Shown piece by piece: positions 1 through 9,267 of a stretch of 64,000 nt of DNA (position 1 is its first letter; each line of letters begins with the position of its first letter). The notes below the pieces were generated by a model, which made no database searches, was not told the origin of the DNA, and worked only from the letters and a program-made list of their open reading frames with translations. A program made the translations under genes and the position numbers. The DNA is from Desulfobacteraceae bacterium (GTDB lineage: Bacteria; Desulfobacterota; Desulfobacteria; Desulfobacterales; JACKCP01), in the NCBI GenBank assembly GCA_020633955.1, contig JACKCP010000004.1, positions 62,001-126,000 of the forward strand, given 5' to 3'.

Positions 1-438
1 ATTGCATATTTCTATTCCAAGATCCTTTATCAGCCTGTATACAATTTCTGCAGTTGCACTTGCCTTTGGTTCAACTATTTTAAATGTGCCGAAATTAGTA
101 TTTGTTCTGTGGTGATCAATATTAATTATTTCAGGGATATTTTTAAGGATTCTTTTGCACTTTCCTGTCCTGCCGGTTTCGCTGCAGTCAAGGATTACTG
201 CAGTATCAAATTTTGAATGGTCTGGAACGCCCCTGTTTATTTTTTCAATTCCCGGAAGAAAGGAAAAAATTTTGGGTATACAGCTTTCATTGTATAAATA
301 AATATTTTTTCCTTTTTTCTCCAGGGCCCTGCCTAGTGCAAGCATTGAGCCAAGAGCGTCTCCGTCAGGGTGTAGATGGCTTGTTATGAGAATGTTTTGA
401 CTTTTATCAAAAATTGTCTTCACCATTCTCTGGGCCAT
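1..438 (-). CDS. nrnA: DHH-family phosphoesterase, NrnA-like (partial, 3' end beyond the window)
   Basis: N-terminal 146 residues of a DHH/DHHA1 phosphoesterase, the family of nanoRNase/pAp phosphatase NrnA, which degrades 2-5 nt RNA and dephosphorylates pAp in the cytosol. The translated sequence has motif I SHLHPDGDALGS near residues 20-31 and the DHH motif NIDHHRTN near residue 105, both metal-binding. The C-terminal DHHA1 half lies outside the window. I start it at the ATG at 438 (MAQRMVKTIF), which overlaps rbfA by about 30 bases; an internal ATG at 426 is the alternative. The position after rbfA in a nusA-infB-rbfA-nrnA order is common in bacteria and supports the call. In a sulfate reducer, pAp hydrolysis would also clear a by-product of assimilatory sulfate metabolism (inference). 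Confidence 0.85.
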   Translation of the reverse strand, partial: MAQRMVKTIFDKSQNILITSHLHPDGDALGSMLALGRALEKKGKNIYLYNESCIPKIFSFLPGIEKINRGVPDHSKFDTAVILDCSETGRTGKCKRILKNIPEIINIDHHRTNTNFGTFKIVEPKASATAEIVYRLIKDLGIEICN

Positions 439-793
439 CTTCTTCTTTTTTCAGGGACTTGAGAAGTTCATCCATTTTTTGTCCACTGTCTAAGACACTG
501 TCATAGTAAAACTTCAGTTCCGGTGTATATCTTAATTTCAATTCGTTTCCGATTGTTTTTTTAAAAAAACCTTTTGCACTTTTAAAACCGTTCAGTGCTT
601 CCTTTATTCTCTTGTCTCCTGTTCCTGTTACAGCAAAGTATACATAGGCACAGGACAGGTCTGCGTTCATTTTTACATCTGTTATGCTTACCCCTGAAAG
701 TCTTGGGTCTTTTGTTTTTTTTATAAGCACTTCTGATACGATTGCCTGAATCTGGGTTCCAATTCGTGCAGAACGCGGGTAATCCTTGTTCAT
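407..793 (-). CDS. rbfA: 30S ribosome-binding factor A
   Basis: Ribosome maturation factor of 128 residues, the usual RbfA length. It binds the 30S subunit near helix 1 of 16S rRNA and acts in late assembly and cold adaptation. Sequence support is the RbfA core: the PRSARIGTQIQAIVSEVL opening, KDPRLSGVSITDVKMNADLSCAYVYF in two stretches, and the C-terminal LRYTPELKFYYD. A strong AAGGAG lies just upstream of the ATG at 793. It follows infB by 10 bases and overlaps the start of nrnA, so it is part of the rimP-nusA-infB-rbfA operon. The tail after residue 115 is acidic and poorly conserved. Confidence 0.95.
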   Translation of the reverse strand: MNKDYPRSARIGTQIQAIVSEVLIKKTKDPRLSGVSITDVKMNADLSCAYVYFAVTGTGDKRIKEALNGFKSAKGFFKKTIGNELKLRYTPELKFYYDSVLDSGQKMDELLKSLKKEEDGPENGEDNF

Positions 794-803
794 TAAATCT
801 CCT

Positions 804-3611
804 TTATCCCAAAGTAGGCTTTATTTCTTCCATCATATAGCATTCAATTGTGTCGCCTTCTTTAATGTCGTTAAATTTTTCTATTCCTATTCCGCATTCA
901 TAGCCTTCATTTACTTCTCTAACATCATCTTTGTAACGTTTAAGAGAAGACATCTGACCGTCAAAAATGATTACGCCGTCTCTTAAGATTCTTGTATTCT
1001 TACCTCTCTTCATCATTCCGTTTGTTACAAAGCATCCTGCTACCTTGCCGATTTTTGGAACAGAAAATACTGCTCTTACTTCTGCTGTACCAAGAATTAC
1101 TTCTTTATATGTGGAATCCATGAGTCCTACCATTGCGTTTTCTATATCCTTGATGGCATCATAGATTACATTGTAGAACTTCATATCAATATTTTCTTCT
1201 TCTGCAAGCTCCCTTACCTTTGGAGCAGGGCGGACATTAAAGCCTAATATAATTGCATCTGAAACAGTTGCAAGGCTGATGTCAGACTCACTTACCGTAC
1301 CAGTTGCTGCATGTACAATTTTAATTTTAACTTCATCGGTTGAAAGCTTTCCAAGTGATTCCTTAAGAGCTTCAATTGAACCCTGGACATCGGCTTTTAT
1401 TATAAGATTAAGATCTTTAACTGCCTTATGCTCAAGTTTTTCAAAAAGTCCTTCAAGGCTCATTCTCGATGACTTTGCAAGATCTTTTGATCTTTGTTTG
1501 GCAGCTCTGTGCTCACCTACCTGCTTTGCATCTTTTTCATCCTTGAGAGCTATAAGTTCATCACCTGCCTCAGGTACACCGTTAAGTCCAAGTATTTCAA
1601 TCGGGATACTTGGGCCTGCCGATTCAATTTTTTCACCCTGGTCATTGAACATGGCTCTGACTTTGCCGTAATGGGTTCCGCAGACAACAGCGTCACCAAG
1701 TTTAAGTGTTCCTTCCTGAACCAGAACTGATGCTACTGGTCCTCTGCCAGTATCAAGTCTTGCCTCAATAACATGTCCTTTGGCAAATTTATCAGGGTCA
1801 GCCTTTAAATCCAGAATTTCAGACTGAAGAAGGATCATTTCAAGAAGCTCTTCAATACCAATTTTTTGTTTTGCCGATACATTAACAAATATTGTATCTC
1901 CTCCCCAGTCTTCAGGAAGAATACCATGTTCTGAAAGTTCTCTTTTTACAACGTCAGGCTCTGCACCCGGTTTGTCTATCTTGTTTACAGCAACAACAAT
2001 TGGAACCTGGGCTGCTTTGGCATGATTTATGGCTTCAACTGTCTGAGGCATTACACCGTCATCTGCTGCAACAACAAGAACAACTATGTCTGTAACCTTG
2101 GCTCCCCTTGAACGCATGGCTGTAAAAGCCTCATGTCCAGGAGTGTCAAGAAATGCAATGTCTCCGCTTTCTGTTGATACAATGTATGCACCTATGTGCT
2201 GAGTAATACCGCCGGCTTCTCCTTCGGCAACGCCTGTTTTTCTTATAACATCAAGAAGAGATGTTTTTCCGTGGTCAACATGACCCATTACAGTGACGAC
2301 AGGAGGACGCGGAAGGCTCTTGCTTTCTGAGCTGGAATCATGGTGAACGTTTATCAGGGTTTCTTCCTCAAAAGAAGCCTTTTCAACTTCAAATCCAAAT
2401 TCACCAGCAACAAGCTCTGCTGTTTCATAGTCTATTGTCTGGTTGACTGTAGCCATTACACCAAGGCCCATGAGTTTAGCAATCATTTCATTTGCCTTAA
2501 TACCCATTCTTTTTGCAAGGTCTGAAAGAACAATGGTCTCATCAACCTTGATTCTTCTTTTAATAGCCTTTGGAACAGTTATCTGTGTTTTTTGATGAAC
2601 AGGTTTTTCAATTTCCTGAACTCTCCTGCCTTTTTTATTCTTTTTTGGTTTTTTGCTGAAGGCTGATTCATAAAGTTCATCTCCTTCAACAACTTCTTTT
2701 TTCTTTGGTTTTCTTTTTTTCTTTTTAGGCTTTTTAGCTTCTTCGCTGTTGTTTCTGCCTTTGTTAAGCTTATCAGCCCTTTCAATTTCGTCATCGTCGT
2801 CGGAAATAATTTCAGGGGTGATTTCAGGCGGAGTTATATCTTTGAAAATTTCTTCCTTATCAATTTTTACTTTTTCTTTTTTGCCCTTTTCAGGCTTTTT
2901 AGGCTCATCCTGAGTCAGAGGTTTTTGTGTTTCGGCCTGAACTTCAGAAACCTTTGGAGCATCAATGTTTTTTTCCTGCTTTGGCTCTTCAGGAGCAGGT
3001 TCTTCAGCAATTGGCTCCGGTGCTTTTTCAGGCTCTTTTTTTACAGGAGGATCAGGCCTGAAAATAATTTTGGCTGCGCCTTTGCTTTTTTTCTTTTTGT
3101 TTTTTTCTTTTGTGCCAGCTTGAGACTCTTTCTTTTCTGAAGAAGACACTTCCTTTTCCATTGTTTTTTCAGGAGCTGATTTTTCGGGCATGGCTTTCTT
3201 TTCTGTTTTATCTTCGTCTTTTGCAGCTGAATGATTATCTGGCTCAGATTCTTCAGCAGATTTAATTGTAGTTTCTTTCAGTTCAGCTGCATCGGATTCA
3301 GGTGCTTCTTCATTTACTGGTTCATCAGACTCATCTTCATTTGATGTTTCAGATAAATCTTCCTGAGTACTGTCAGCTGGATTTTCTTTTTTATTTTTTT
3401 TACGTCTTCTTATAACCGTTGGTTTAACTCGTTTTTCGTCAGATTCATTGGGTTTGCCGAGGAGTCTGGTCTTGATCGTTTCAATTGATTCGGAGTCAAG
3501 GGAACTCATGTGACTTTTAACTTCTATGTCTCCCATCTTTATTATTTTGTCAAGAAGGGCCTTGTTGGTCATATTCAATTCTTTTGCAAGTTCGTATACT
3601 CTGATGCTCAT
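804..3611 (-). CDS. infB: Translation initiation factor IF-2
   Basis: GTPase that delivers fMet-tRNA to the 30S subunit and promotes subunit joining. At 935 residues it is at the long end of the family. The N-terminal IF2_N helix-turn domain (residues 1-55) is followed by about 250 residues of low-complexity, highly charged linker rich in Lys, Glu, Pro and Ala. A second IF2_N-type domain follows near residues 350-410, then the G domain with G1 GHVDHGKTSL near 440, G3 DTPGHEAF and G4 NKID, then the beta-barrel domains and C2. The GGGGGA ahead of ATG 3611 is a strong ribosome binding site. It sits 187 bases downstream of nusA in the standard order. The mixed basic/acidic linker is typical of IF-2 and varies between species. 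Confidence 0.97.
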   Translation of the reverse strand: MSIRVYELAKELNMTNKALLDKIIKMGDIEVKSHMSSLDSESIETIKTRLLGKPNESDEKRVKPTVIRRRKKNKKENPADSTQEDLSETSNEDESDEPVNEEAPESDAAELKETTIKSAEESEPDNHSAAKDEDKTEKKAMPEKSAPEKTMEKEVSSSEKKESQAGTKEKNKKKKSKGAAKIIFRPDPPVKKEPEKAPEPIAEEPAPEEPKQEKNIDAPKVSEVQAETQKPLTQDEPKKPEKGKKEKVKIDKEEIFKDITPPEITPEIISDDDDEIERADKLNKGRNNSEEAKKPKKKKRKPKKKEVVEGDELYESAFSKKPKKNKKGRRVQEIEKPVHQKTQITVPKAIKRRIKVDETIVLSDLAKRMGIKANEMIAKLMGLGVMATVNQTIDYETAELVAGEFGFEVEKASFEEETLINVHHDSSSESKSLPRPPVVTVMGHVDHGKTSLLDVIRKTGVAEGEAGGITQHIGAYIVSTESGDIAFLDTPGHEAFTAMRSRGAKVTDIVVLVVAADDGVMPQTVEAINHAKAAQVPIVVAVNKIDKPGAEPDVVKRELSEHGILPEDWGGDTIFVNVSAKQKIGIEELLEMILLQSEILDLKADPDKFAKGHVIEARLDTGRGPVASVLVQEGTLKLGDAVVCGTHYGKVRAMFNDQGEKIESAGPSIPIEILGLNGVPEAGDELIALKDEKDAKQVGEHRAAKQRSKDLAKSSRMSLEGLFEKLEHKAVKDLNLIIKADVQGSIEALKESLGKLSTDEVKIKIVHAATGTVSESDISLATVSDAIILGFNVRPAPKVRELAEEENIDMKFYNVIYDAIKDIENAMVGLMDSTYKEVILGTAEVRAVFSVPKIGKVAGCFVTNGMMKRGKNTRILRDGVIIFDGQMSSLKRYKDDVREVNEGYECGIGIEKFNDIKEGDTIECYMMEEIKPTLG

Positions 3612-3798
3612 CCATCCCCCTTTTTTAGCCCTGTATGTCTGTTCTTCAGAAAAACTGTTAAAATATTTCTTAAATCATAAAAAAATAAATATCAAAAAAT
3701 ATTTCTACGGGCACTTATAAAACAAAGCTTTTAAGGCTAAAATCAACTCTTAAAGCTCAAATAAATTAATTTTTTAACAAAACCGAAACTTAATAATC

Positions 3799-5166
3799 TT
3801 ATTTTTCTTCGTCTTCTGTCTCCGGTTCTTCATTATCCATATCATTATCGTTTTCAATTTCGCTCTGGAAATTTTCTTCTTCTGAATTATCGTCTTCATA
3901 TTCCTCTTCTGTTTCAGAAGCAGGATTTGAGTTCTCATACATATCTGAGGCTGAATTTATTATTACCTGAGCTTCTTCTTCATTTATTCCGTCAATTTGA
4001 GAAAGTTCTGCGGCACTTATATCCTTTAGATCTTCTGGGGAGCTGTAGCCGCCTGAATATAGTTTTTCCGCGAGTTCAAGACCTATACCTGGAACTCCCA
4101 TCAGAGAATCATAGCCTTCCTTCATTGCCAGTGAATAGGCTGCCTCGCTTTTTACATCGAGATGCCATCCTGTGAGTCTTGCGGCAAGCCTGACATTCTG
4201 ACCGCTTTTGCCTATGGCTATTGATAAAAATTCATCAGGAACTATAACTTCCATTGACTTGTTATCTTCATCTATCACAACTCTGGTGATTTCAGCGGGA
4301 GCAAGCGAATTGCACACAAACCTCGCAGTATCTGGATTCCAAAGAACAATATCAATTTTCTCGCCCCTGAGTTCCTGAACAACGGTCTGAACCCTGCTTC
4401 CCTTAACGCCGACACATGAACCTACTGGATCTACATTGGATTCTGAAGATGATACCGCAATTTTAGCTCTGACTCCTGGTTCTCTGGCGGCAGAGTGGAT
4501 TTTGACAACACCTTCACTTATCTCCGGAACTTCCGTCTTGAAAAGGTTTATCAGGAAGTCTGGATGGGTTCTGGTCAGAACAATCTGCGGCCCCCTGCTT
4601 TCATGAAGAACTTTCATTATGTTTGCCCGTATTCTGTCGCCTCTTCTGTAGGTTTCATTCTTTATCTGCTCCCTTGCAGGAAGAACAGCTTCAGCCTGGC
4701 CAAGATTTACAATAATATCATCCCTGTCAAATCTTTGAACAATCCCGTTTATAATTTCGCCTTCCCTGTCTATGAAGCTGTCATAAACTGCATTTCTTTC
4801 AGCGTCTCTGAGTTTTTGAATTATTACCTGCTTGGCAGACTGTGCTGCAATCCGGCCGAAGCTTGTTGTATCAAGCTTTATTCCAAGACTGTCTCCTATT
4901 TCGCACTCAGGATCCAGCTCACGGCCTTCCTTTAAGGTGATTTCAAGTTCAGGATCTTCTACTTCCTCTACAACATCCTTGAACTGAAAAACTTCAATAT
5001 CCCCGGTTTTTTCATTATAGGCTACTTCTATTTCAACGTCTGGACCCATTTTTTTTCTGGCAGCTGAGACCAGTGCTTCTTCTAGAGCCTTGATAAGAAT
5101 TCCCATGGGAATATTTTTATCTCTGCCAATCTGTTCAATTACTCTTTTTATATCGCTGAAGATCAT
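3799..5166 (-). CDS. nusA: Transcription termination/antitermination protein NusA
   Basis: RNA polymerase-associated elongation factor that modulates pausing, intrinsic termination and antitermination. The order is NTD (residues 1-125), S1 domain (about 130-195), KH1 and KH2 (about 200-340), then one helix-hairpin-helix segment around GVPGIGLELAEKL, and a very acidic tail of about 50 residues instead of the tandem AR repeats of E. coli. The open frame extends 12 bases upstream to a TTG, but ATG 5166 has GGAG at ideal spacing, so I start there (455 aa). Only 14 bases separate it from rimP. NusA commonly autoregulates its operon through the leader; see the hairpins at 5709-5776. Confidence 0.96.
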   Translation of the reverse strand: MIFSDIKRVIEQIGRDKNIPMGILIKALEEALVSAARKKMGPDVEIEVAYNEKTGDIEVFQFKDVVEEVEDPELEITLKEGRELDPECEIGDSLGIKLDTTSFGRIAAQSAKQVIIQKLRDAERNAVYDSFIDREGEIINGIVQRFDRDDIIVNLGQAEAVLPAREQIKNETYRRGDRIRANIMKVLHESRGPQIVLTRTHPDFLINLFKTEVPEISEGVVKIHSAAREPGVRAKIAVSSSESNVDPVGSCVGVKGSRVQTVVQELRGEKIDIVLWNPDTARFVCNSLAPAEITRVVIDEDNKSMEVIVPDEFLSIAIGKSGQNVRLAARLTGWHLDVKSEAAYSLAMKEGYDSLMGVPGIGLELAEKLYSGGYSSPEDLKDISAAELSQIDGINEEEAQVIINSASDMYENSNPASETEEEYEDDNSEEENFQSEIENDNDMDNEEPETEDEEK

Positions 5167-5180
5167 TGTATTCTCCAAAT

Positions 5181-5666
5181 TTATATTTCAGGGTTAAGTC
5201 TTGCTGATTTGATTTTATCAAACGGAATCGAAACCTCTCCGTTTTCAAGTTCAACGTGCACAAAACCCTGATCTGATTCCTTGATTCTGCCTTTGAAATT
5301 TCTCCTGTCAGAATCAGCATCAAGGGGCTCAAATATCTTTATCTGGACTTTTTCTCCCCTGAATCTTAAAAAATCCTCTGGTTTTACAAGAGGCCTGTCA
5401 AGTCCGGGAGAAGAAACCTCAAGACTGTATTTGCCCGGTATGTCAAGCTTCACATCGAAAAGGTCACTTAACTCACGGCTTGTTTTAGCGCAGTCTTCAA
5501 TTGTAACACCGCTTTCTCTGTCAATATATACTCTTAAAATCCTCATTCCCGAATTTACAGAAAACTCTGCATGAACGAATTCCAGTCCCTGTGATTCACA
5601 GACAGGAACTGCAAGGTCGCAGATTTTCTTTAAAAGGCCTGATGTTTCTGATGAGTTTTTACCCAT
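5181..5666 (-). CDS. rimP: Ribosome maturation factor RimP
   Basis: Cytosolic factor for 30S maturation, 161 residues, slightly longer than the E. coli protein. The N-terminal alpha/beta domain carries LRVYIDRESGVTIEDC and the central SLEVSSPGLDRPL motif characteristic of RimP; the C-terminal SH3-like domain ends in DKIKSARL. GGAG lies about 9 bases before ATG 5666. As first gene of the rimP-nusA-infB-rbfA operon, it follows a leader that contains a promoter-like sequence and two hairpins, one followed by a U-run. Confidence 0.95.
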   Translation of the reverse strand: MGKNSSETSGLLKKICDLAVPVCESQGLEFVHAEFSVNSGMRILRVYIDRESGVTIEDCAKTSRELSDLFDVKLDIPGKYSLEVSSPGLDRPLVKPEDFLRFRGEKVQIKIFEPLDADSDRRNFKGRIKESDQGFVHVELENGEVSIPFDKIKSARLNPEI

Positions 5667-5700
5667 CCTTATTAACTCCGTTTTGTTTTTGTAGTTCCAT

Positions 5701-5735
5701 AAAAAAATAAAACGGGTTTATGACCCGTTTTACAA
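5701..5735 (-). terminator. Intrinsic terminator or attenuator between pheT and rimP
   Basis: Perfect 9-bp inverted repeat AAAACGGGT (5709-5717) / ACCCGTTTT (5723-5731) with a 5-base loop. Read on the minus strand it is followed by ATTTTTTTAT, the form of a rho-independent terminator. It can end the pheST transcript. Because a good minus-strand promoter lies upstream at 5773-5801, the hairpin would also sit inside the leader of rimP-nusA, making it a candidate attenuator. Confidence 0.8.
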
Positions 5736-5749
5736 AGGAGGCGTCATTA

Positions 5750-5776
5750 AAGACTGTTACAATTAAACTGTCTTTA
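5750..5776 (-). promoter_or_regulatory. Leader hairpin 1 upstream of rimP-nusA
   Basis: Inverted repeat AAAGACAGTT / AACAGTCTTT with one mismatch and a 7-base loop, read on the minus strand. It lies directly after the promoter-like -10 and before the terminator-like hairpin at 5709-5731. Two successive hairpins ahead of a nusA operon are consistent with transcript-based feedback, but no alternative pairing between them is evident by eye. Confidence 0.4.
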
Positions 5777-5801
5777 TATTCTTTTTCTCCTATAAAGTCA
5801 A
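5773..5801 (-). promoter_or_regulatory. Sigma70-type promoter for rimP-nusA-infB
   Basis: On the minus strand TTGACT (5801-5796), a 17-base spacer, and TATAAA (5778-5773): five of six matches at each box with optimal spacing. It is located 4 bases after the pheT stop, about 100 bases before rimP. Confidence 0.6.
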
Positions 5802-5805
5802 GCGA

Positions 5806-8235
5806 TTAATCCTGACCTGGAAATCTGATTTCAAAATTCTTTAAAAGGGTTGAGGTAATTTTTTCGTGAACTTTATTTACCTGTTTATCCTTGAGGGTTT
5901 CTTTTGAGGATCTGTAAGTGATTCTGAAAGAAAGACTTTTTTCATTTTCATTTACAGCTTTTCCTTCATAAACATCAAAAAGAATAATGTTTTCAAGAAT
6001 TTCTTCATCAAGATTATTAATCAGTTCGATTATTTTTCCTGCCTGGGTTGATTTTGGAGTGATAATTGTAATATCCCTTGAAATTGCAGGAAATTTAGGA
6101 ACTTCCCTTGACAGGATAGACTCTGATCTGTATTTTATCACTGCTTCAAGCTGACAGGAGAAAATAAAAACTTTTTGATCAATATCAAAATTTTTAAGTA
6201 TCTTTGGAGAAACCTCAAATACAGTTCCAAGCTTTTCATTATTGATAATTATATCAGCACTAGCACCAAGTCTTGAGTAGGGCAGATTCGTTTCCGATAC
6301 AATAAATCTGGGTGTGATATTAAAGCTTTCAAAAAAGGCTTCAGCAACTCCCTTTATATCAAAAAAATCAGCCTCTGGACTTTTGTCGTCCCAAAGAGAA
6401 TTTCTTCTGTTTCCTGTTATTGCCGCTGTGACATATTCTTTTTGAACGGATTTGTTTATGAGTTCCTGGTCTGGAAAAAAGACCTGCCCGGTCTCAAAAA
6501 GCTTAAGCGTTGTTATCTGTCTTGATAAATTTGAGGAGATATTTTCAAGAATGCCAGGAACAAGGTCAGTTCTCATAATAGCCTGATCTTCAGAAAGTGG
6601 ATTGAGGATTTTTACCGGTTCAATATGGAAGTCTCCAACAAGACCTGTTTTCTGAATAAGAGAGCTTCCTATAAAACTGTAGTTTATTGCTTCATTGAAA
6701 CCAAGTGATTTCATTACTTCCTTGATTTCAAGCCTCAGTGCAAACTCGCTTTCATCCTGTTTATCAAATGCAGATGATTTTGGAAATGTTGTCGGGATCT
6801 TATTATAACCGTATCTTCTTGCAATTTCCTCGCTTAAATCTTCAGGTCTTTCAATATCAACCCTGTATGATGGCACTTTTACAAGATACTGGCTGCTGCT
6901 GTCTGTTTTTTCAACAGTAAAACCAACGGACTCAAGGTATGATACGCATTGATCTGCGCTAAGATCAAGTCCAAGTCTTTTATTGCAGTCAGATGGTGAA
7001 AAAATTATTTGAGTTTCCTCAAACTGTTTTGTCTGTGTATCAATATATCCTTCTGCGGTTATTCCGTTTCCAAGTTCTTCTATCAGCTCAGCTGCCCTGT
7101 TGAGAGCATTTTCAACCTGAAGCGGATCAACTCCTCTTTCAAATCTGTGGCTTGAATCTGTTGAGAGCCCCATTTTTTTTGCTGATTTTCTAATAGAAGG
7201 AGGATAAAAATAAGCACTTTCAAGCAGGACTTTTGTTGTTTTATCAGTTATTTCAGAATTTTCACCGCCCATGATTCCAGCTGCGGCAACTTTTCTTTCA
7301 TTGTCGCAGATCATGAGCATTTCAGAGTCAAGAGTTCTTTCTTTTCCGTCCAGTGCAGTGAATTTTTCACCGTCCACTGCTCTTTGTACAATGATTTTTG
7401 AATCTTTTATTTCATCATAATCAAAGGCGTGAAGAGGCTGGCCTGTTTCAAGCATAATATAGTTTGTTACATCCACAATATTGTTTATCGGGCGTACTCC
7501 AGAGCAGAGCAGAATACTTTGAAGCCAGAATGGAGAAGGAGAAACTTTTATATTATCTATATATCTTGCACAGTATTTTGGGCAAAGATCCTGATCCTTA
7601 ACTTCAACGGATGCTTTATTAAGGATTTCACCCTTGTTTTTTTCATCCTTGTACTTGTCAGAAGAAGGTATGTTGATTTTTGTCCCTTCAATTGCGCTTA
7701 CTTCTCTTGCAATACCAATAAGGCTCAGGCAGTCAGCTCTGTTTGGAGTAAGGTCAACTTCAAGGACTGCTCCGTCAAGGCCAAGTGCTTTGGTAAGCGG
7801 GGTACCCGGTGCAATATCTGAAGGAAGATCCATGATTCCTGAGCCATCTTCAGTTATTCCAAGCTCTTTTGAGCTGCAGAGCATTCCCAGTGAAACTTCA
7901 CCTCTGATTTTGCTTTTCTTTAACTTGATGCCTCCGGGAAGTTCTGTCCCTGGAAGAGCAACAGGCCCAATCATGTTTTCATAAACATTTGGGGCTCCGC
8001 ACACGATTTGAAGGTTTTCTTCTCCCCCGGTGTTTACCATGCAGATTCTTAATTTATCGGCATTGGGGTGTGGAGTTATTTTTTCAATTTTTCCAGTAAT
8101 CACATCTTTAAGATAATCGAATGGGTAATCAATGGAATCAACTTCAAGTCCTGTCATTGTAAGTGCTTCTGCAAGCTCTTCTGGTGAGGATTTGAAATCT
8201 GTAAATTTTTTAAGCCAGTTTAAACTTATTTTCAT
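5806..8235 (-). CDS. pheT: Phenylalanine--tRNA ligase beta subunit
   Basis: Beta subunit of the alpha2-beta2 cytosolic enzyme that charges tRNA-Phe. The 809 residues match the bacterial long form. The N-terminal EMAP/OB tRNA-binding domain contains PHPNADKLRICMV near residue 56; the B3/B4 editing domain follows, then B5 near 400-480, the catalytic-like core, and the C-terminal FDX-ACB anticodon-binding domain beginning near residue 715 (REVPKFPAISRDITII). The start ATG follows the pheS stop after 2 bases, indicating translational coupling. A terminator-type hairpin lies downstream at 5709-5731. Confidence 0.97.
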   Translation of the reverse strand: MKISLNWLKKFTDFKSSPEELAEALTMTGLEVDSIDYPFDYLKDVITGKIEKITPHPNADKLRICMVNTGGEENLQIVCGAPNVYENMIGPVALPGTELPGGIKLKKSKIRGEVSLGMLCSSKELGITEDGSGIMDLPSDIAPGTPLTKALGLDGAVLEVDLTPNRADCLSLIGIAREVSAIEGTKINIPSSDKYKDEKNKGEILNKASVEVKDQDLCPKYCARYIDNIKVSPSPFWLQSILLCSGVRPINNIVDVTNYIMLETGQPLHAFDYDEIKDSKIIVQRAVDGEKFTALDGKERTLDSEMLMICDNERKVAAAGIMGGENSEITDKTTKVLLESAYFYPPSIRKSAKKMGLSTDSSHRFERGVDPLQVENALNRAAELIEELGNGITAEGYIDTQTKQFEETQIIFSPSDCNKRLGLDLSADQCVSYLESVGFTVEKTDSSSQYLVKVPSYRVDIERPEDLSEEIARRYGYNKIPTTFPKSSAFDKQDESEFALRLEIKEVMKSLGFNEAINYSFIGSSLIQKTGLVGDFHIEPVKILNPLSEDQAIMRTDLVPGILENISSNLSRQITTLKLFETGQVFFPDQELINKSVQKEYVTAAITGNRRNSLWDDKSPEADFFDIKGVAEAFFESFNITPRFIVSETNLPYSRLGASADIIINNEKLGTVFEVSPKILKNFDIDQKVFIFSCQLEAVIKYRSESILSREVPKFPAISRDITIITPKSTQAGKIIELINNLDEEILENIILFDVYEGKAVNENEKSLSFRITYRSSKETLKDKQVNKVHEKITSTLLKNFEIRFPGQD

Positions 8236-8237
8236 TT

Positions 8238-9248
8238 CTAGAACTGCTCCAGAAAACGGTAGTCATTTTCATAAAATTTTCTTAAATCATCTATTCCGTA
8301 TTTCAGCATGGCAAGTCTTTCAACTCCCATTCCAAAGGCAAACCCGGAATACACACTAGTATCATAGCCAACATTTTCAAAAACAGCCGGATGAACCATT
8401 CCTGAACCCAGAACTTCAAGCCATCCTGTGTTTGAGCAGACTCTGCATCCGGCGCCTCTGCACATTACGCATTTTATGTCAACTTCTGCACTTGGTTCTG
8501 TGAAAGGGAAAAAACTTGGTCTGAATCTCAGTGATGTTTGCTTGTCAAAGAGATTGTGGATAAAGGATTCAAGAATGCCTTTCAGATCTCCAAAGCTTAT
8601 GTTTTTGTCTACAAGAAGACCCTCGATCTGGTGAAACATGGGGGTATGGGTTATGTCTGAATCACATCTGTAGACTTTTCCAGGAGCAATTATGCTTATG
8701 GGAGGTTCATGTTTCTCCATATATCTGATCTGGATTGGAGATGTATGGGTTCTGAGAACCACACTGTCTGAAATATAAAATGTATCCTGCATATCCCTTG
8801 CCGGATGGTGTTTTGGTATATTGAGTGCTTCAAAATTATACCAGTCTGCTTCAATTTCGGGGCCTTCAGCTATCTGAAATCCAAGTTTGAAAAAAATTGA
8901 GCAGATTTCTTTTTGAATTTTTGTTATGGGATGCAGGGTTCCTGTCTTTGGTTTTCTGCCGGGAAGAGTCACGTCAATATCTGCTGGTCTTGCAGATACT
9001 GCTTCCTCAATTGCCTGTATTTTATCGCTGATTTCTTGTTCAAGCCTGTTCTTTAAAAGATTGGCCTTTTTTCCGGCAACAGGTTTTTCTTCTGGTGGAA
9101 GTGAAGGAATATTTCTTAGAAAAAGAGTTATCTTGCCTTTGCGGCCTAAATATTCAGTTTTTATATCCTGGAGCTTTTCTTCCGTATCAGCTCCTTCAAT
9201 GGCTTTTAATGCCTGTTCTTCGATTCCGTCAATACTTTCAGGTGCCAA
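8238..9248 (-). CDS. pheS: Phenylalanine--tRNA ligase alpha subunit
   Basis: Catalytic alpha subunit, 336 residues. The N-terminal coiled-coil that contacts tRNA-Phe (residues 1-90) is followed by the class II synthetase core with HPARDMQDTFY (motif 2 region), VYRCDSDITHTPMFHQIEG and the motif 3 segment GFAFGMGVERLAMLKYGIDD. The frame starts at a TTG (9248) preceded by GAGG, and no in-frame ATG or GTG precedes the conserved region. A strong intrinsic terminator sits only 20 bases upstream (9268-9293), so the gene either has its own promoter there or depends on read-through from rplT. Confidence 0.96.
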   Translation of the reverse strand: MAPESIDGIEEQALKAIEGADTEEKLQDIKTEYLGRKGKITLFLRNIPSLPPEEKPVAGKKANLLKNRLEQEISDKIQAIEEAVSARPADIDVTLPGRKPKTGTLHPITKIQKEICSIFFKLGFQIAEGPEIEADWYNFEALNIPKHHPARDMQDTFYISDSVVLRTHTSPIQIRYMEKHEPPISIIAPGKVYRCDSDITHTPMFHQIEGLLVDKNISFGDLKGILESFIHNLFDKQTSLRFRPSFFPFTEPSAEVDIKCVMCRGAGCRVCSNTGWLEVLGSGMVHPAVFENVGYDTSVYSGFAFGMGVERLAMLKYGIDDLRKFYENDYRFLEQF

Positions 9249-9267
9249 TTTTATCGCCTCAATTGTT

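Noticed and set aside
1892..2095. Gln/Leu-rich frame opposite infB
   Set aside because: Antisense shadow of the IF-2 G domain; its composition is dictated by infB codons.
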